Positions 25,607-37,915 are shown, counted from the first letter of the stretch. The stretch: DNA of 44,049 nt from Azonexus sp. (GCA_030691385.1 JAUYEI010000096.1:1-44049); one strand, 5' to 3'. Numbers and translations: made by a program. Notes: generated by a model not told the origin, from the letters alone.

Positions 25607-27040
25607 TTATAGGATTTGATGTTCGCCGACGCGGACGATCTTGAGTGTGTTGGTGCCGCCGGACGAACCGATGGGCTCACCGATGGTCAGGGCGATGAGG
25701 TCACCTTTTTCTACGACACCACGATCGATCAGGAGTTGCTCGGCTTCGGCCAGCAGCAGGTCGCGGTCGGTGTGCTGCTGCTTCATCGGCAAGGGGCTGA
25801 CGCCGCGGTAGAGGACCATGCGGCCGACCGATTCGGCATCCGGCGTCAGTGCGTAAATCGGCACGCCGCAGTTCAGGCGGCTCATCCACAGCGCCGTCGA
25901 GCCGGACTGGGTCAGCGCCGCGATGGCCTTGACCTTGAGGTGATGCGCCGTCCAGATGGCGGCCATGGCGATCGACTGGTCGATGCGCGTGAACACGCGG
26001 TCGAGGAATTCGCGGTCGAGGGTCACTTCGGCCGAACGTTCGGCTTCGACGCAGATGCGCGCCATCGATTCGACGACTTCGACCGGGTATTTGCCGGCCG
26101 CCGTTTCGGCTGAGAGCATGACGGCATCGGTGCCGTCGAGCACGGCGTTGGCGACGTCGGAGACTTCGGCGCGGGTCGGCACCGGCGAGGTGATCATCGA
26201 TTCCATCATTTGCGTCGCGGTGATGGTCAGCTTGTTCATGTCGCGCGCCATGCGGATCATTTTTTTCTGCAGGGCGGGGACCGTCGCATCGCCGACTTCG
26301 ACAGCCAGATCGCCGCGAGCGACCATGATGCCGTCCGACGCATCGAGGATTTCGGCCAGATTGGTGATGGCTTCGACGCGCTCGATCTTGGCGATGAGCA
26401 CGGCGTTGCTGCCGGCGGCACGCAATAGCTGGCGCGCCATGTACATGTCGGCGGCGCTTTTCGGGAAGGAGACGGCGACGAAATCGACGCCGATCTGCGC
26501 CGCCGTCTTGATGTCGTCCATGTCCTTGGCGGTCAGCGCCGGCGCGGTCAGGCCGCCGCCCTGGCGATTGATGCCCTTGTTGTTCGACAGTTCGCCGCCG
26601 ACCAGCACGCGGGTATGGATTTCATGGCCACGGACGCCGGTGACTTCGAGTTTGAGCCGGCCATCGTCGAGCAGCAGGATGTCGCCGAGCACGACGTCCT
26701 TGGGCAGATCCTTGTAATCGAGGCCGACGCGCTCCTGATTGCCGAGCGTGCATTGCGCGTCGAGGATGAAGGCTTCGCCGACGACGAGCAGGATATTGTT
26801 GTTCTCGAACTTGCCGACGCGAATCTTCGGCCCCTGCAGGTCGCCGAGGATGCCGATGGTCCGGCCGTACTTGGCGGCGGCGGCGCGAATGCCGTCGGCG
26901 CGAGCCTTGTGGTCATCGGCCGTGCCGTGCGAGAAATTCATGCGGACGACGTCGATGCCGGCCTGGACCATGCGTTCGAGAACTTCCGGTGTCGATGAGG
27001 CGGGGCCTAGTGTGGCAACGATCTTGGTGTGGCGTGACAT
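25607..27040 (-). CDS. pyk: Pyruvate kinase
   Basis: Pyruvate kinase converts phosphoenolpyruvate and ADP to pyruvate and ATP. The 477-residue protein has the full family pattern: TKIVATLGPAS at the start, MNFSHG with the phosphate/metal ligands, the LGDLQGPKIR segment, the catalytic IAKIER lysine region, MVARGDLAVEVG, ATQMMESM and the C-terminal regulatory domain ending in TNTLKIVRVG. GGAAGAGA precedes the ATG. It follows pgk on the minus strand after an 80-bp gap that holds repeat copy 6. Confidence 0.95.
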   Translation of the reverse strand: MSRHTKIVATLGPASSTPEVLERMVQAGIDVVRMNFSHGTADDHKARADGIRAAAAKYGRTIGILGDLQGPKIRVGKFENNNILLVVGEAFILDAQCTLGNQERVGLDYKDLPKDVVLGDILLLDDGRLKLEVTGVRGHEIHTRVLVGGELSNNKGINRQGGGLTAPALTAKDMDDIKTAAQIGVDFVAVSFPKSAADMYMARQLLRAAGSNAVLIAKIERVEAITNLAEILDASDGIMVARGDLAVEVGDATVPALQKKMIRMARDMNKLTITATQMMESMITSPVPTRAEVSDVANAVLDGTDAVMLSAETAAGKYPVEVVESMARICVEAERSAEVTLDREFLDRVFTRIDQSIAMAAIWTAHHLKVKAIAALTQSGSTALWMSRLNCGVPIYALTPDAESVGRMVLYRGVSPLPMKQQHTDRDLLLAEAEQLLIDRGVVEKGDLIALTIGEPIGSSGGTNTLKIVRVGEHQIL

Positions 27041-27054
27041 GTCTCTTCCGTTTT

Positions 27055-27090
27055 TATTTGGTTTTTTGGCATTTTTTCCGGTCGACCGTA
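27055..27090 (-). repeat. Dispersed 36-bp repeat, copy 6
   Basis: On the minus strand this reads TACGGTCGACCGGAAA followed by AAATGCC and an A-rich tail. It lies in the 81-bp spacer between pgk and pyk, in the direction of transcription. Its core differs from the others by one base. Confidence 0.85.
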
Positions 27091-27121
27091 GAAGCCATAC
27101 TACGGCCGACTTCTTGCCGCA

Positions 27122-28306
<1,185 letters not shown>

Positions 28307-28325
28307 GGAGTTCTCCTGATTTGGC

Positions 28326-29372
28326 TTAAGTAATGGATTCTTGCGTCCAGTGTTGTGACCAGTAATCGGCCACTTCGAGCATGCGGTTGGCGAAGCCCCA
28401 TTCGTTGTCGAACCAGACGAAGAGGTTCACCAGATGGGTGCCGGCGGTACGCGTCTGGCTGCCATCGACAATGGCCGAATGCGGGTCGTGATTGAAATCG
28501 ATCGAGGCGTGTGCTGCTTCGGAATAGGCGATCAGTTTTTCCAGCGGGCCACGCGCGGCGTCGGCGAGCAGGGCGTTGATGCTGTGCGCCGAAACCGGGC
28601 GCTGGGTGCTGATCGTCAGGTCGATGGCCGAGACGTTGGTTGTCGGGACGCGGATGGCCTTGGCCAGGACCCGGCCAGCCAGTTGCGGCAGCAGGCGCTC
28701 GATGCCACGGGCCAGCCCGGTCGATACGGGAATGATCGACTGCATGGCCGAGCGCGTCCGGCGCAGGTCGTCGTGGTGATAGCCATCGATCAGCGGCTGG
28801 TCGTTCATGACCGAATGCAGGGTCGTGAGCAAGGCCTGTTCGACGCCGACTTCGCGGTCGAGCAGATCGAGGATGGGGACGATGGCGTTGGTCGTGCACG
28901 AGGCGGCCGAGACGATACGTTCGGCCCCGGTCAGGGTGTGCTGGTTGATGCCGGCGACGATGGTCGCATCGACATCGTCGCCGCTGGCACCAGGGTGCGA
29001 AAGGAGCAGGCGCGGACAGCCGGCGTTTATGAATTTGGCCAAATTTTCCCGTTGACCGTAGGAACCGGAGCATTCGACCACGAGATCGATGTCGCGCCAG
29101 TCAACGGCCTCCGGCGTGCGGGCGTGGCTGATGCGGATGGCCCGGCCGTCGATCAGCAGTTGGCCATCGGCGATATCGACGCTGCCGGGAAAGCGGCCGT
29201 GCGTCGAGTCGAAACGCGTCAGATAGGCCATGCTCTCCAGATTGGCCGGCTCATTGATGGCGACCACCTGGAGATCGTGCGCGGCCGGGGATTCCTGCAG
29301 CGCACGCAGAAAGCAGCGACCGATACGGCCATAGCCGTTGATGGCAAGACGCAGGGGGAAGTTATGGGGCAC
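28326..29372 (-). CDS. epd: Erythrose-4-phosphate dehydrogenase (GAPDH family)
   Basis: Epd oxidises erythrose-4-phosphate to 4-phosphoerythronate for pyridoxal phosphate synthesis. The 348-residue protein has a GAPDH fold ([19 protein letters not shown]) but carries the Epd signatures [38 protein letters not shown] and [16 protein letters not shown]. The residue after VVAIN is Glu, as in E. coli Epd. No ATG is available near the start; I chose GTG 29372, just before the Rossmann strand, and TTG a few codons upstream is an alternative. A terminator for gap lies just upstream. Residues 105-116 are encoded by repeat copy 7. A plain glycolytic GAPDH is less likely. Confidence 0.85.
   Translation of the reverse strand: MPHNFPLRLAINGYGRIGRCFLRALQESPAAHDLQVVAINEPANLESMAYLTRFDSTHGRFPGSVDIADGQLLIDGRAIRISHARTPEAVDWRDIDLVVECSGSYGQRENLAKFINAGCPRLLLSHPGASGDDVDATIVAGINQHTLTGAERIVSAASCTTNAIVPILDLLDREVGVEQALLTTLHSVMNDQPLIDGYHHDDLRRTRSAMQSIIPVSTGLARGIERLLPQLAGRVLAKAIRVPTTNVSAIDLTISTQRPVSAHSINALLADAARGPLEKLIAYSEAAHASIDFNHDPHSAIVDGSQTRTAGTHLVNLFVWFDNEWGFANRMLEVADYWSQHWTQESIT
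29025..29060 (-). repeat. Dispersed 36-bp repeat, copy 7, inside epd
   Basis: On the minus strand this reads TACGGTCAACGGGAAA followed by ATTTGGCC and an AT-rich tail. It is read in frame as [12 protein letters not shown] (Epd residues 105-116), in the same frame as copy 3 in cbbT. E. coli Epd, as I recall it, also has a YG-x-RE stretch here, so the local protein sequence is compatible with the repeat. Confidence 0.65.
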
Positions 29373-29406
29373 GTTCGGAGCCGGCAACTTTCTTGGCGAG
29401 TGAAAC

Positions 29407-29430
29407 AAAAGGGGCCTTGCGGCCCCTTTT
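29407..29430 (-). terminator. Intrinsic terminator between gap and epd
   Basis: AAAAGGGGCC (29407-29416) pairs perfectly with GGCCCCTTTT (29421-29430) around TTGC. On the minus strand a T-run ends the stem, just after gap. epd starts about 35 bases later, so epd and the genes behind it need read-through or an internal promoter. Confidence 0.8.
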
Positions 29431-29445
29431 CGTGAAACAAACAGC

Positions 29446-30474
29446 TTACTTGGCGGCCATCCAGGCGCGGGCGGCGTCGAGCATGCGGCAGGAGTAACCC
29501 CACTCGTTGTCGTACCAGGCCAGGACCTTGACCAGTGTGCTGCCGTCTTCGCCCTGAATGACGCGGGTCTGCGTTGCATCGAAGGTCGAGGAAACGGTGG
29601 TGTGGTTGAAGTCGGACGAGACCAGCGGCTCGTTGTTGACGTCGAGCACGCCCTTGAGCGGGCCGTTGGCGGCGGCGGTCATCAAGGCGTTGATTTCTTC
29701 CTTGGTGGTGTTGCGGCCGGCCGTGAAGGTCAGGTCGACCAGCGAGACGTTGATGGTCGGCACGCGCAGCGCGAAGCCGTCGACCTTGCCCTTGAGTTCC
29801 GGCAGCACCAGGCCGACGGCCTTGGCGGCGCCGGTCTTGGTCGGAATGATGTTGGCGGCAGCGGCGCGGGCCCGGCGCAGGTCCTTGTGGCGGACGTCGA
29901 CGGTGACCTGGTCGTTGGTGTAGGCGTGGATGGTGGTCATCAGGCCTTGTTTGATGCCGATGCTGTCGGACAGGATCTTGGCGACCGGGGCCAGGCAGTT
30001 GGTCGTGCACGAAGCGTTCGAGACGACGGTCATGTCGGCCTTGAGCAGGCCTTCATTGACGCCGTAAACGATGGTCGCATCGACGTCATCGCCGCCCGGG
30101 GCGGAGATCAGCACGCGCTGGGCGCCCTGTTCGAGCAAGGCCAGGGCCTTGGCCTTGGTGGTGTAGGCGCCGGTGCATTCGAGCAGGATTTCAACGCCGT
30201 GGTCGGCCCAGTTGATGTCCTTCGGATTTTTGGTCGAGTAGAAGGCAATGCGCTTGCCATCGACGATGATGCAGTTCTCGCCATCGGTTTCAACAGAGGT
30301 GCCGAAACGGCCGTGCGTGGTGTCGTACTTGAGCAGGTGGGCGTTGGTCGCCAGATCGCCGGCAGCATTGATGGCGACGACTTCAAACTCGTTTTGCAGA
30401 CACTGCTCGTAAATGGCGCGCAGCGTGCAGCGACCGATACGACCGAAACCGTTGATAGCAACCTTGATAGCCAT
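29446..30474 (-). CDS. gap: Glyceraldehyde-3-phosphate dehydrogenase (glycolytic cluster)
   Basis: This type I GAPDH has 342 residues, INGFGRIGR at 7-15, the catalytic [13 protein letters not shown], and [11 protein letters not shown] for phosphate binding. The coenzyme-discriminating position after VVAIN is Ala ([10 protein letters not shown]) where NAD-specific enzymes normally have Asp. That may allow NADP(H). GAGGGAG lies about 8 bases upstream of the ATG. It follows tkt by 24 bases in the minus-strand cluster. It shares only moderate similarity with the cbb copy, so the two are old paralogues rather than a recent duplication. Confidence 0.94.
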   Translation of the reverse strand: MAIKVAINGFGRIGRCTLRAIYEQCLQNEFEVVAINAAGDLATNAHLLKYDTTHGRFGTSVETDGENCIIVDGKRIAFYSTKNPKDINWADHGVEILLECTGAYTTKAKALALLEQGAQRVLISAPGGDDVDATIVYGVNEGLLKADMTVVSNASCTTNCLAPVAKILSDSIGIKQGLMTTIHAYTNDQVTVDVRHKDLRRARAAAANIIPTKTGAAKAVGLVLPELKGKVDGFALRVPTINVSLVDLTFTAGRNTTKEEINALMTAAANGPLKGVLDVNNEPLVSSDFNHTTVSSTFDATQTRVIQGEDGSTLVKVLAWYDNEWGYSCRMLDAARAWMAAK

Positions 30475-30498
30475 GAAACTAACTCCCTCTCTTAAAAA

Positions 30499-32505
30499 TC
30501 AGGACAACAGCGCCTTGGCCGTCTTGACGACGTTGGCGACGGTGAAACCGAACAATTCGAATAGCTGGCCGGCCGGCGCCGATTCGCCGAAGCGGTCGAT
30601 GCCGATCACGGCGCCATGCAGGCCGACGTACTTGCGCCAGAAGTCCGGGTGAGCGGCTTCGATGGCGATGCGTTTCTTGCAGCCGCCGAGCACGGCGGCC
30701 TTGTATTCGTCGGACTGGCGGTCGAAAACATTGGTGCAGGGCATCGAAACGACGCGCGTCGCGATGCCTTCGCCGGCCAGTGCAGCCTGGGCGTCGAGCG
30801 CCAGCTTGATTTCGGAACCGGTGGCGATCAGCGTGAGCTGCGCTTCGCCGTCGGCTTCGGAGAGCACGTAGCCGCCCTTGGCGATATCGGCGTCGGCGAT
30901 CTTCTGCGTCACGGTCGGCAGGTTCTGGCGCGACAGGGCGAGCAAACTCGGGCCGTCGACGCGGTCGACCGCAGCAGTCCAGGCAATCGCCGTTTCGGTC
31001 GCGTCGGCCGGGCGCCAGACGTCGAGGTTGGGGATGATGCGCAGGCTGGGGATGTGCTCGACCGGCTGGTGCGTCGGGCCATCTTCGCCGAGGCCGATCG
31101 AGTCATGGGTATAAACCATGATCTGCCGCTGCTTCATGAGCGCCGCCATGCGGATGCCGTTGCGGGCGTAGTCGGAGAAGACCAGGAAGGTTGCCGTGTA
31201 GGGCAGCAGGCCGCCGTGCAGGGCGAGGCCGTTGGCAATGGCCGTCATGCCGAATTCACGGACGCCGTAGTAGCAGTAGTTGCCGCCTTCGGTGCGGGTG
31301 ACGCCCTTGCTGCCCTTGACGAAAGTCAGGTTGGAGCCGGCCAGGTCAGCCGAGCCGCCGAAAATTTCCGGCACGGCCGGGACCAGCGCGGCGATGGCGT
31401 TCTGCGAAGCCTTGCGGGTGGCGATGTTCTCGGCCTTGTCGCGGCAGGCGGCGAGGTAGGCGGCCTTGGTGGCTTCCCAGTTGGCCGGCAACTCGCCCTT
31501 GATGACACGGCGCTCGAATTCGCCGGCTTCGGCCGGGAAGGCGGCGCGGTAAGCGGCGAAACGGGTATTCCAGTCGCCTTCGACAGCAGCGCCGGCAGCC
31601 TTGCAGTCCCAGGCGGCGTAGATGTCGGCCGGGATTTCGAAGGGGCCGTGCGTCCAGCCGATGTATTCGCGGGCGGCAGCGATTTCGTCCTTGCCCAGCG
31701 GGGCGCCATGGCAGTCGTGCGACCCTTGCTTGTTGGGCGAACCGGCACCGATGGTCGTCTTGCAGCAGATCAGACTCGGCTTGTCGGTGGCGGCCTGGGC
31801 GGCGAGCAGGGCCGTTTCGACGGCGGCGGAATCATGGCCGTCGACGCCGGCGATGACATGCCAGCCGTAGGCTGCGAAGCGCTTCGGGGTGTCATCGGTG
31901 AACCAGCCTTCGACGTGGCCGTCGATCGAGATGCCGTTGTCGTCCCAGAAGGCGATCAGCTTGCCGAGGCCGAGCGTGCCGGCCAGTGAGCAGGCTTCGT
32001 GTGAAACGCCTTCCATCAGGCAACCGTCGCCGAGGAAGGTGTAGGTGTAGTGATTGACGATTTCGTGGCCGGGCTTGTTGAACTCGGCGGCCAGCACCTT
32101 TTCGGCCAGCGCGAAGCCGACGGCGTTGGAAATGCCTTGGCCGAGCGGGCCGGTGGTCGTCTCGATGCCGGCGGTGTAGCCGAACTCCGGATGGCCCGGG
32201 GTCCTGGCGTGCAACTGGCGGAAATTCTTGAGGTCGGCGGTCGACAGATCGTAGCCGGTCAGGTGCAGCAGGGAGTAGATCAGCATCGAGCCATGACCGT
32301 TCGACAGCACGAAGCGGTCGCGGTCGGGCCAGTGCGGGTTGGCCGGGTTGTGACGCAGGTGGCGACGCCAGAGGACTTCGGCGATTTCCGCCATGCCCAT
32401 CGGGGCGCCCGGATGGCCGGAATTGGCCTGCTGGACTGCGTCCATGGCCATAGCGCGGATGGCGCCGGTCAGGGGAGAAAACTTGGGGAGATTGCTGACG
32501 CTCAT
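30499..32505 (-). CDS. tkt: Transketolase (glycolytic/pentose phosphate cluster)
   Basis: This is the second transketolase, 668 residues. It has [32 protein letters not shown], the ThDP motif [18 protein letters not shown]...[37 protein letters not shown] and [19 protein letters not shown]. It is full length and clearly homologous to cbbT, with many differences over the whole length. It is the first gene of the run tkt-gap-epd-pgk-pyk-fba. GATAAT about 25-30 bases upstream of the start may be part of its promoter; the ribosome binding site is weak. Confidence 0.95.
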   Translation of the reverse strand: MSVSNLPKFSPLTGAIRAMAMDAVQQANSGHPGAPMGMAEIAEVLWRRHLRHNPANPHWPDRDRFVLSNGHGSMLIYSLLHLTGYDLSTADLKNFRQLHARTPGHPEFGYTAGIETTTGPLGQGISNAVGFALAEKVLAAEFNKPGHEIVNHYTYTFLGDGCLMEGVSHEACSLAGTLGLGKLIAFWDDNGISIDGHVEGWFTDDTPKRFAAYGWHVIAGVDGHDSAAVETALLAAQAATDKPSLICCKTTIGAGSPNKQGSHDCHGAPLGKDEIAAAREYIGWTHGPFEIPADIYAAWDCKAAGAAVEGDWNTRFAAYRAAFPAEAGEFERRVIKGELPANWEATKAAYLAACRDKAENIATRKASQNAIAALVPAVPEIFGGSADLAGSNLTFVKGSKGVTRTEGGNYCYYGVREFGMTAIANGLALHGGLLPYTATFLVFSDYARNGIRMAALMKQRQIMVYTHDSIGLGEDGPTHQPVEHIPSLRIIPNLDVWRPADATETAIAWTAAVDRVDGPSLLALSRQNLPTVTQKIADADIAKGGYVLSEADGEAQLTLIATGSEIKLALDAQAALAGEGIATRVVSMPCTNVFDRQSDEYKAAVLGGCKKRIAIEAAHPDFWRKYVGLHGAVIGIDRFGESAPAGQLFELFGFTVANVVKTAKALLS

Positions 32506-32581
32506 GATCCGGAAATCCAGCCTGCTGAAAAGGTGAAATTATCCGGGAAAACCCTCTTTTTGGGTAGGGCAGAAGGCCAAT

Positions 32582-32606
32582 AAGGCAGGCTTTTCAGGCC
32601 TGCCTT
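32582..32606 (-). terminator. Hairpin downstream of the lipoprotein gene
   Basis: AAGGCAGGC (32582-32590) pairs with GCCTGCCTT (32598-32606). The T-run on the minus strand is minimal, so termination may be partial. It separates the lipoprotein gene from tkt. Confidence 0.5.
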
Positions 32607-32615
32607 TGATCAGTT

Positions 32616-33269
32616 TTACTGAATCTTGGGATCAAAATTAATCATCATCAGGATGCCCTGGCCGCCACCCCAGCTACCACCAGTGTAGGCAACGCTGCCC
32701 TGGCCGGCGTAGACCGCTTCGTAGCGATGGCTGTCGCCGCCGAAATAGAAGGGAATCCAGGCCTTGGCCGTGACGTAGGCTCGAATGTTCGACGTGACAC
32801 CGAGGATGCGCTCGACTTCGGACTGATGCATGCCAATCTGCAGTTTGGCCCACTTGCTGCCCGGCGGAATACTGCCGTAAACCTCGCCGTCGAAAGTGCC
32901 GTCCTTCGATTTCACTGTACAAGGGTTGCAGGCCTTGCCGGCGGTACTTTCCTTGGCGGGTGGAGACGGCGGTGCAGCAGGTTCGGCTGCTTTGGTCGTC
33001 GCTGCGGTCTTCGGCTTGGCGGGCTCGCAATCAACAGGCGCTGCCTCGCTCTTCTTCGTGGTCTTGGCCTTGGCGGTTTCCTTCGCGCCCTTCTTCCTGG
33101 TTGTCGGCTCTGGCGGGCATTCCGGCTTGGCAGCGACCGGGGCGGCTGCGGGTGCCGTAGCCGCGGCTGGCGGAGGCGGCGCAGCTTCTTCCGGCTTGGA
33201 CTCGTTGCTCTTGCAGCCAGCCAGGATGGTGCCGGCCGCCAGGAGTAGTGCAATGCTGAGTTGTTTCAT
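32616..33269 (-). CDS. Lipoprotein with Ala/Pro/Lys-rich linker and SmpA-like C-terminus
   Basis: The 217-residue precursor has a lipoprotein signal peptide with lipobox LAGC (Cys at residue 19), followed by a low-complexity linker of about 90 residues rich in Ala, Pro and Lys that could span the periplasm or peptidoglycan. The C-terminal domain of about 95 residues holds CNPCTVKSKDG, IPPGSKWAKLQIGMHQSEVERILG and a PFYFGGDSHRYEAVYAG segment. The IGMHQSEVERILG stretch resembles the SmpA/BamE-type helix, but I cannot assign it to BamE. An AGGA site lies before the ATG. It sits between fbp and tkt, without an evident functional link. Confidence 0.8.
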   Translation of the reverse strand: MKQLSIALLLAAGTILAGCKSNESKPEEAAPPPPAAATAPAAAPVAAKPECPPEPTTRKKGAKETAKAKTTKKSEAAPVDCEPAKPKTAATTKAAEPAAPPSPPAKESTAGKACNPCTVKSKDGTFDGEVYGSIPPGSKWAKLQIGMHQSEVERILGVTSNIRAYVTAKAWIPFYFGGDSHRYEAVYAGQGSVAYTGGSWGGGQGILMMINFDPKIQ

Positions 33270-33311
33270 TGCTTTGTCCTATGACATTGTCGAATTGGTG
33301 AATGTGGCAGG

Positions 33312-34325
<1,014 letters not shown>

Positions 34326-34358
34326 GAGAACCCCTGCTTCAATGACAAAAGCGCAATT

Positions 34359-36485
34359 TTACTCTGCCGGGCAGCCCACTGCTTGCCGAGAACGCGCCCT
34401 GGCGTGCAGGAAGGTAAAGGCTGCGGCGCTGTACAGCGGCTTGCTTAGCAGGTAGCCCTGAACCTCGTCGCAACCGTTGGCGCGCAATAGCTCGAGCTGG
34501 TCTTCGGTTTCGACGCCTTCGGCAATGACTTTGAGGCCCAGCGAATGGGCCAGGGCGATGGTACCGAAGGCGATGGCGCGGTCATTGAGATCGGTTTCGA
34601 TGTCGGCCACGAAAGAGCGGTCGATTTTCAGGTGATCGATCGGGAAGAGTTTGAGATAGGCCAGCGAGGAATAGCCCGTGCCGAAGTCGTCGATGGCCAG
34701 CGTGACGCCCATGCGACCGAGGCGTTCGAGAATCAGGATGGCTTCCTGCGGGTTTTCCATCACCGAGCTCTCGGTAATTTCCAGTTCGAGCAGTTCGGCC
34801 GGGAGTCCGGACAGGGTCAGCGCATTGGCCACGGTTTCGCAGAAATCGCGACGGCGTAGCTGGCGGGCCGAGACATTGACGGCGATGCGCATTGGCTTCA
34901 GCCCTGCGTCGATCCAGTGTTTCATTTCATGACAGGCGCTAGCCAGCACCCACTCGCCGATCTCGACGATGATGCCGGTTTCTTCGGCAACCGGGATGAA
35001 ACGGGCCGGTGAAATCAAGCCTTCCGTCGGATGGTGCCAGCGGAGCAGGGCTTCGACGCCTGTCGGTTCCCTGCTGCCGGCGAGGAACTGCGGCTGGAAG
35101 CACAGCGCCAGTTCGTTGCGGGCGATGGCGTGGCGCAACTTGTGTTCGATGTTCAGGCGCTCCGAGGTGATCAGGTTCATTTCGCTGGCAAAGAACTGGA
35201 AATTGTTTCGACCCGCCGCCTTGGCGTGGTACATCGCCGTGTCGGCATTTTTCAGGATGCTGTCGCCATCCGGCCCGTCGTCGGGGAAGAGACTGATGCC
35301 GATCGACGGGCTGGTGTGCAGTTCGTGCCCGTTGGCCTCGATGGCCGACGACAGCGCGGCGATGGCCTTGCCGGCAACGACCGCGGCGTCGGCCGCCGAC
35401 GAGATGCCGGGCAGGATGATGACGAATTCGTCACCGCCCAGACGGGCGACGAAATCGGTTTCGCGGACGACTGCGGACAGGCGGCAAGCCACTTCACGCA
35501 GCAGTTCGTCGCCGATCTGGTGGCCGAGGGTGTCGTTGATGATCTTGAAGCGGTCGAGGTCGAGGAACATCATGGCGATCTTCCAGCCGTGCCGGCGGGC
35601 CTCGGGCAGCAACTGGGCGAGCCGCATGAGCAGGGCCATGCGGTTGGGCAGGCCGGTCAGCGCATCGTGCTGGGCGATGTGCCGCATGCGCTCTTCGGAC
35701 TGCTTGCGTTCCGTGATGTCGGCCAGAATCCAGACGTAATGCGCCGGCATGCCGCTTTGCGGGTCATCGACGCGGTTGACGCGGGTTCCGGCCGGGAAGT
35801 TGTCGCCATTTTTGCGGGTGACTTCGAGTTCGCCCTGCCAGGATGCGCGCAAGACCAGATCTCGTTCGAAGGTGTCCGGCGATAGTCCATCACCCAGCGA
35901 TATCAGCCCGTAGACGGTCTGCCCGAGCAACTCGAAGGTTTCATAGCCGGTCATCTGGGTGGTGGCCGGATTGATCGACAGGATGCGATGCGCTTCGTCG
36001 GTGAAAATGATACCGGCCGGCGTGTGGGTATAGACTTTCTGCGCCAATTGTTCCCGCTCGGCGCTGGCCCGCTGTTCGGAAATGTCGGTATAGGTCGAGA
36101 TGACGCCGGCCGCCAGTTCGCCGATGAATAGCGGCTCGTTCTGGATCCGGTAGGAACGCCCGTTGGGGCGGGTTTCCTCGAAATGCTGGGCTTCGAATTT
36201 GCCGATCCGTGCTGTGATGCGCTCGACCAGTTGTTCGCTATCGCCCTGCCCATAATCGCCGCGCGCGACCGGAATGCGGATCACCTCGGAGAAGTGGATG
36301 CCTTCGTGGACGGTATCAGGCGGCAGGTCGAGCGCGGCGATGAATCCCTGATTCCAGACGCGCAGGCACAAATTCTCGTCGAACACGCTGATGCCTTGTG
36401 GCATGTTCGAGACGACAGACTGCAGATAGGCCAACTGACGTCGCAGGTCGACGGATGTTGGCGAGGAAGCGTCCGGTAAATTCAA
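34359..36485 (-). CDS. PAS-PAS-GGDEF-EAL cyclic-di-GMP signalling protein
   Basis: This 708-residue protein probably controls cyclic-di-GMP levels. Domains in order: a PAS fold (about 18-140, MPQGISVFDENLCLRVWN), a second PAS with a PAC motif (about 145-265), a GGDEF domain with the intact motif at 350-354, and an EAL domain whose motif is at 478-480. An RxxD inhibitory site lies five residues before GGDEF (R341-D344). EAL residues such as DDFGTGYSSL are also intact, so both synthesis and breakdown are possible. No transmembrane segment is visible, so it is cytoplasmic. The first available start is TTG 36485 and it has no clear ribosome binding site, so the N-terminus is uncertain. Confidence 0.92.
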   Translation of the reverse strand: MNLPDASSPTSVDLRRQLAYLQSVVSNMPQGISVFDENLCLRVWNQGFIAALDLPPDTVHEGIHFSEVIRIPVARGDYGQGDSEQLVERITARIGKFEAQHFEETRPNGRSYRIQNEPLFIGELAAGVISTYTDISEQRASAEREQLAQKVYTHTPAGIIFTDEAHRILSINPATTQMTGYETFELLGQTVYGLISLGDGLSPDTFERDLVLRASWQGELEVTRKNGDNFPAGTRVNRVDDPQSGMPAHYVWILADITERKQSEERMRHIAQHDALTGLPNRMALLMRLAQLLPEARRHGWKIAMMFLDLDRFKIINDTLGHQIGDELLREVACRLSAVVRETDFVARLGGDEFVIILPGISSAADAAVVAGKAIAALSSAIEANGHELHTSPSIGISLFPDDGPDGDSILKNADTAMYHAKAAGRNNFQFFASEMNLITSERLNIEHKLRHAIARNELALCFQPQFLAGSREPTGVEALLRWHHPTEGLISPARFIPVAEETGIIVEIGEWVLASACHEMKHWIDAGLKPMRIAVNVSARQLRRRDFCETVANALTLSGLPAELLELEITESSVMENPQEAILILERLGRMGVTLAIDDFGTGYSSLAYLKLFPIDHLKIDRSFVADIETDLNDRAIAFGTIALAHSLGLKVIAEGVETEDQLELLRANGCDEVQGYLLSKPLYSAAAFTFLHARARSRQAVGCPAE

Positions 36486-36581
36486 CGAAAGAGGTCGGCT
36501 GGAAAATAATGGCGAATCATAGCCCAGGCTTCATGGTCTGAACATCGATACGGGTGAATTTTTCATTTGTACTGCTTTTTG

Positions 36582-37136
36582 TTAAATATGCCATTTTATC
36601 GAGCAGCCAATTGACGCGATTTGCTCGCGCGGTCCGTTGCCGCTATGGGCGACTTCACGCATCGCATCATGGAGTTCGCGCCGGGCGTCGGCCGGGCCGG
36701 GATTTCTGCCGGAAGCGTCGAGACGGCCCCGGTACTGCAGTTCGAGCTGGGCGTTGTAGCCGAAGAAGTCGGGTGTGCACACGGCGCCATAGGCCCGGGC
36801 GACGGCCTGGGTTTCGTCGTAGAGATAGGGAAACGGAAAAGCCAGTTCGGTCGCCCAGCGCGCCATCGATTCCGGCGAATCTTCCGGGTAGGCTGTGACA
36901 TCGTTGCTCATGATCGCGACGCAGCCGATGCCATGCCTGGCCAACTCGCGGCAATCGCGGATCAGGCGGTCGATGATCGCCTTGACGGAGGGGCAGTGGT
37001 TGCAGATAAACATGACGAGAAGGCCGTTCGGGCCGCGACAGCTTGAAAGCGTGTGGCGCTTGCCGTCAACGCCGGGTAGGTCGAAGTCGATGGCGGGCTG
37101 ACCGAAATCGCAGACGGGTGGGTTCAAGGCGACCAT
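36582..37136 (-). CDS. Thioredoxin-fold (AhpC/TSA-like) redoxin
   Basis: The 184-residue protein has a peroxiredoxin-like thioredoxin fold: FGQPAIDFDLPGVDGKRHTLS, then LLVMFICNHCPSVK with a C-x2-C pair, and the late strand segment CTPDFFGYNA with a conserved cis-Pro-like context. It belongs to the cytoplasmic redoxin group with CNHCP in place of WCPPC; the physiological partner is not known to me. I start at ATG 37136 (MVALNPPVCDFG) with a GGAGTGG site upstream; a longer in-frame start would overlap the divergent rsmE. It is divergent from rsmE by 41 bases. Confidence 0.85.
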   Translation of the reverse strand: MVALNPPVCDFGQPAIDFDLPGVDGKRHTLSSCRGPNGLLVMFICNHCPSVKAIIDRLIRDCRELARHGIGCVAIMSNDVTAYPEDSPESMARWATELAFPFPYLYDETQAVARAYGAVCTPDFFGYNAQLELQYRGRLDASGRNPGPADARRELHDAMREVAHSGNGPREQIASIGCSIKWHI

Positions 37137-37177
37137 GTTTTTCCACTCCAAAACGCATTTCGCCCATAATAGCACCG

Positions 37178-37915
37178 ATGAATTCACCCCGTTTTTACTG
37201 CCGAGAAGCCCTGTCGCCGGGGGCTCACGTTGAATTGCCGGAGCCCGTGGCGCGCCACGCGGTGAGAGTGTTGCGCCTGCCGCCCGGGGCGCCGATGATT
37301 CTTTTCGACGGGCGTGGCGGCCAGTATCCGGCGCAGATCGAGCGCATCGAACGCGACCGGGTCATGGCGGTGCTCGGTGCCTGGGAGGATGTCGAGTCCG
37401 AGTCGCCGCTGGCGATTACGCTGGTGCAGGCGCTGCAGGCTGGCGACAAGATGGATTTCACCATCCAGAAGGCGGTGGAACTGGGCGTTCGCAACATCGT
37501 CCCGGTCGAGAGCCGGCGCAGCGTCTTGCGACTGGCCGGCGAGCGGGCCGGCAAGCGGGTGGCACACTGGCAGGGGGTGGTGGCGTCGGCCTGCGAACAA
37601 TGCGGCCGTAACCAGGTGCCTTTGGTGGCGCCGCTCGAAAAGCTGGAAAACTGGCTGGCCAGGCCGGCCCCTGGCGTCATGCGCCTGATGCTGGCGCCGG
37701 ACGCCGGACAGACGCTGGCCTCGATCCGGCCGGTCGGTGAGGTGCAACTGCTGATCGGGGCCGAAGGGGGGCTTGATCCACAGGAAATGATCGCGGCGGA
37801 AACGGCCGGCTTTCAGGCGGTACGCATGGGGCCGCGCATTTTGCGTACGGAAACGGCGGGCCTGGCTGCGCTGGCAGCGATGCAGGCACTTTGGGGTGAC
37901 TTCAGGGGGGAATAA
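37178..37915 (+). CDS. rsmE: 16S rRNA (uracil1498-N3)-methyltransferase
   Basis: RsmE methylates U1498 of 16S rRNA using S-adenosylmethionine. The 245-residue protein has an N-terminal PUA-like part (MNSPRFYCREA...HAVRVLRLPPGAP) and a SPOUT-knot C-terminal part with QKAVELGVRNIVPVES, LIGAEGGL and MGPRILRTETA, which are the family's SAM-site motifs. I start at ATG 37178; the frame is open upstream into the divergent gene but without support. It is the first gene of rsmE-pap-argA. Confidence 0.94.
   Translation: MNSPRFYCREALSPGAHVELPEPVARHAVRVLRLPPGAPMILFDGRGGQYPAQIERIERDRVMAVLGAWEDVESESPLAITLVQALQAGDKMDFTIQKAVELGVRNIVPVESRRSVLRLAGERAGKRVAHWQGVVASACEQCGRNQVPLVAPLEKLENWLARPAPGVMRLMLAPDAGQTLASIRPVGEVQLLIGAEGGLDPQEMIAAETAGFQAVRMGPRILRTETAGLAALAAMQALWGDFRGE

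Noticed and set aside
28326..29579. N-terminal extension of epd back to 29579
   Set aside because: The extra residues are another frame of gap and pass through its terminator; the Rossmann motif starts right after GTG 29372.
30616..31989. Long plus-strand open frame antisense to tkt, and similar ones over gap, fba, fbp and pyk
   Set aside because: These are mirror frames of high-GC genes, with repetitive Gly/Ala/Val/Asp-rich translations and no ribosome binding sites or motifs.
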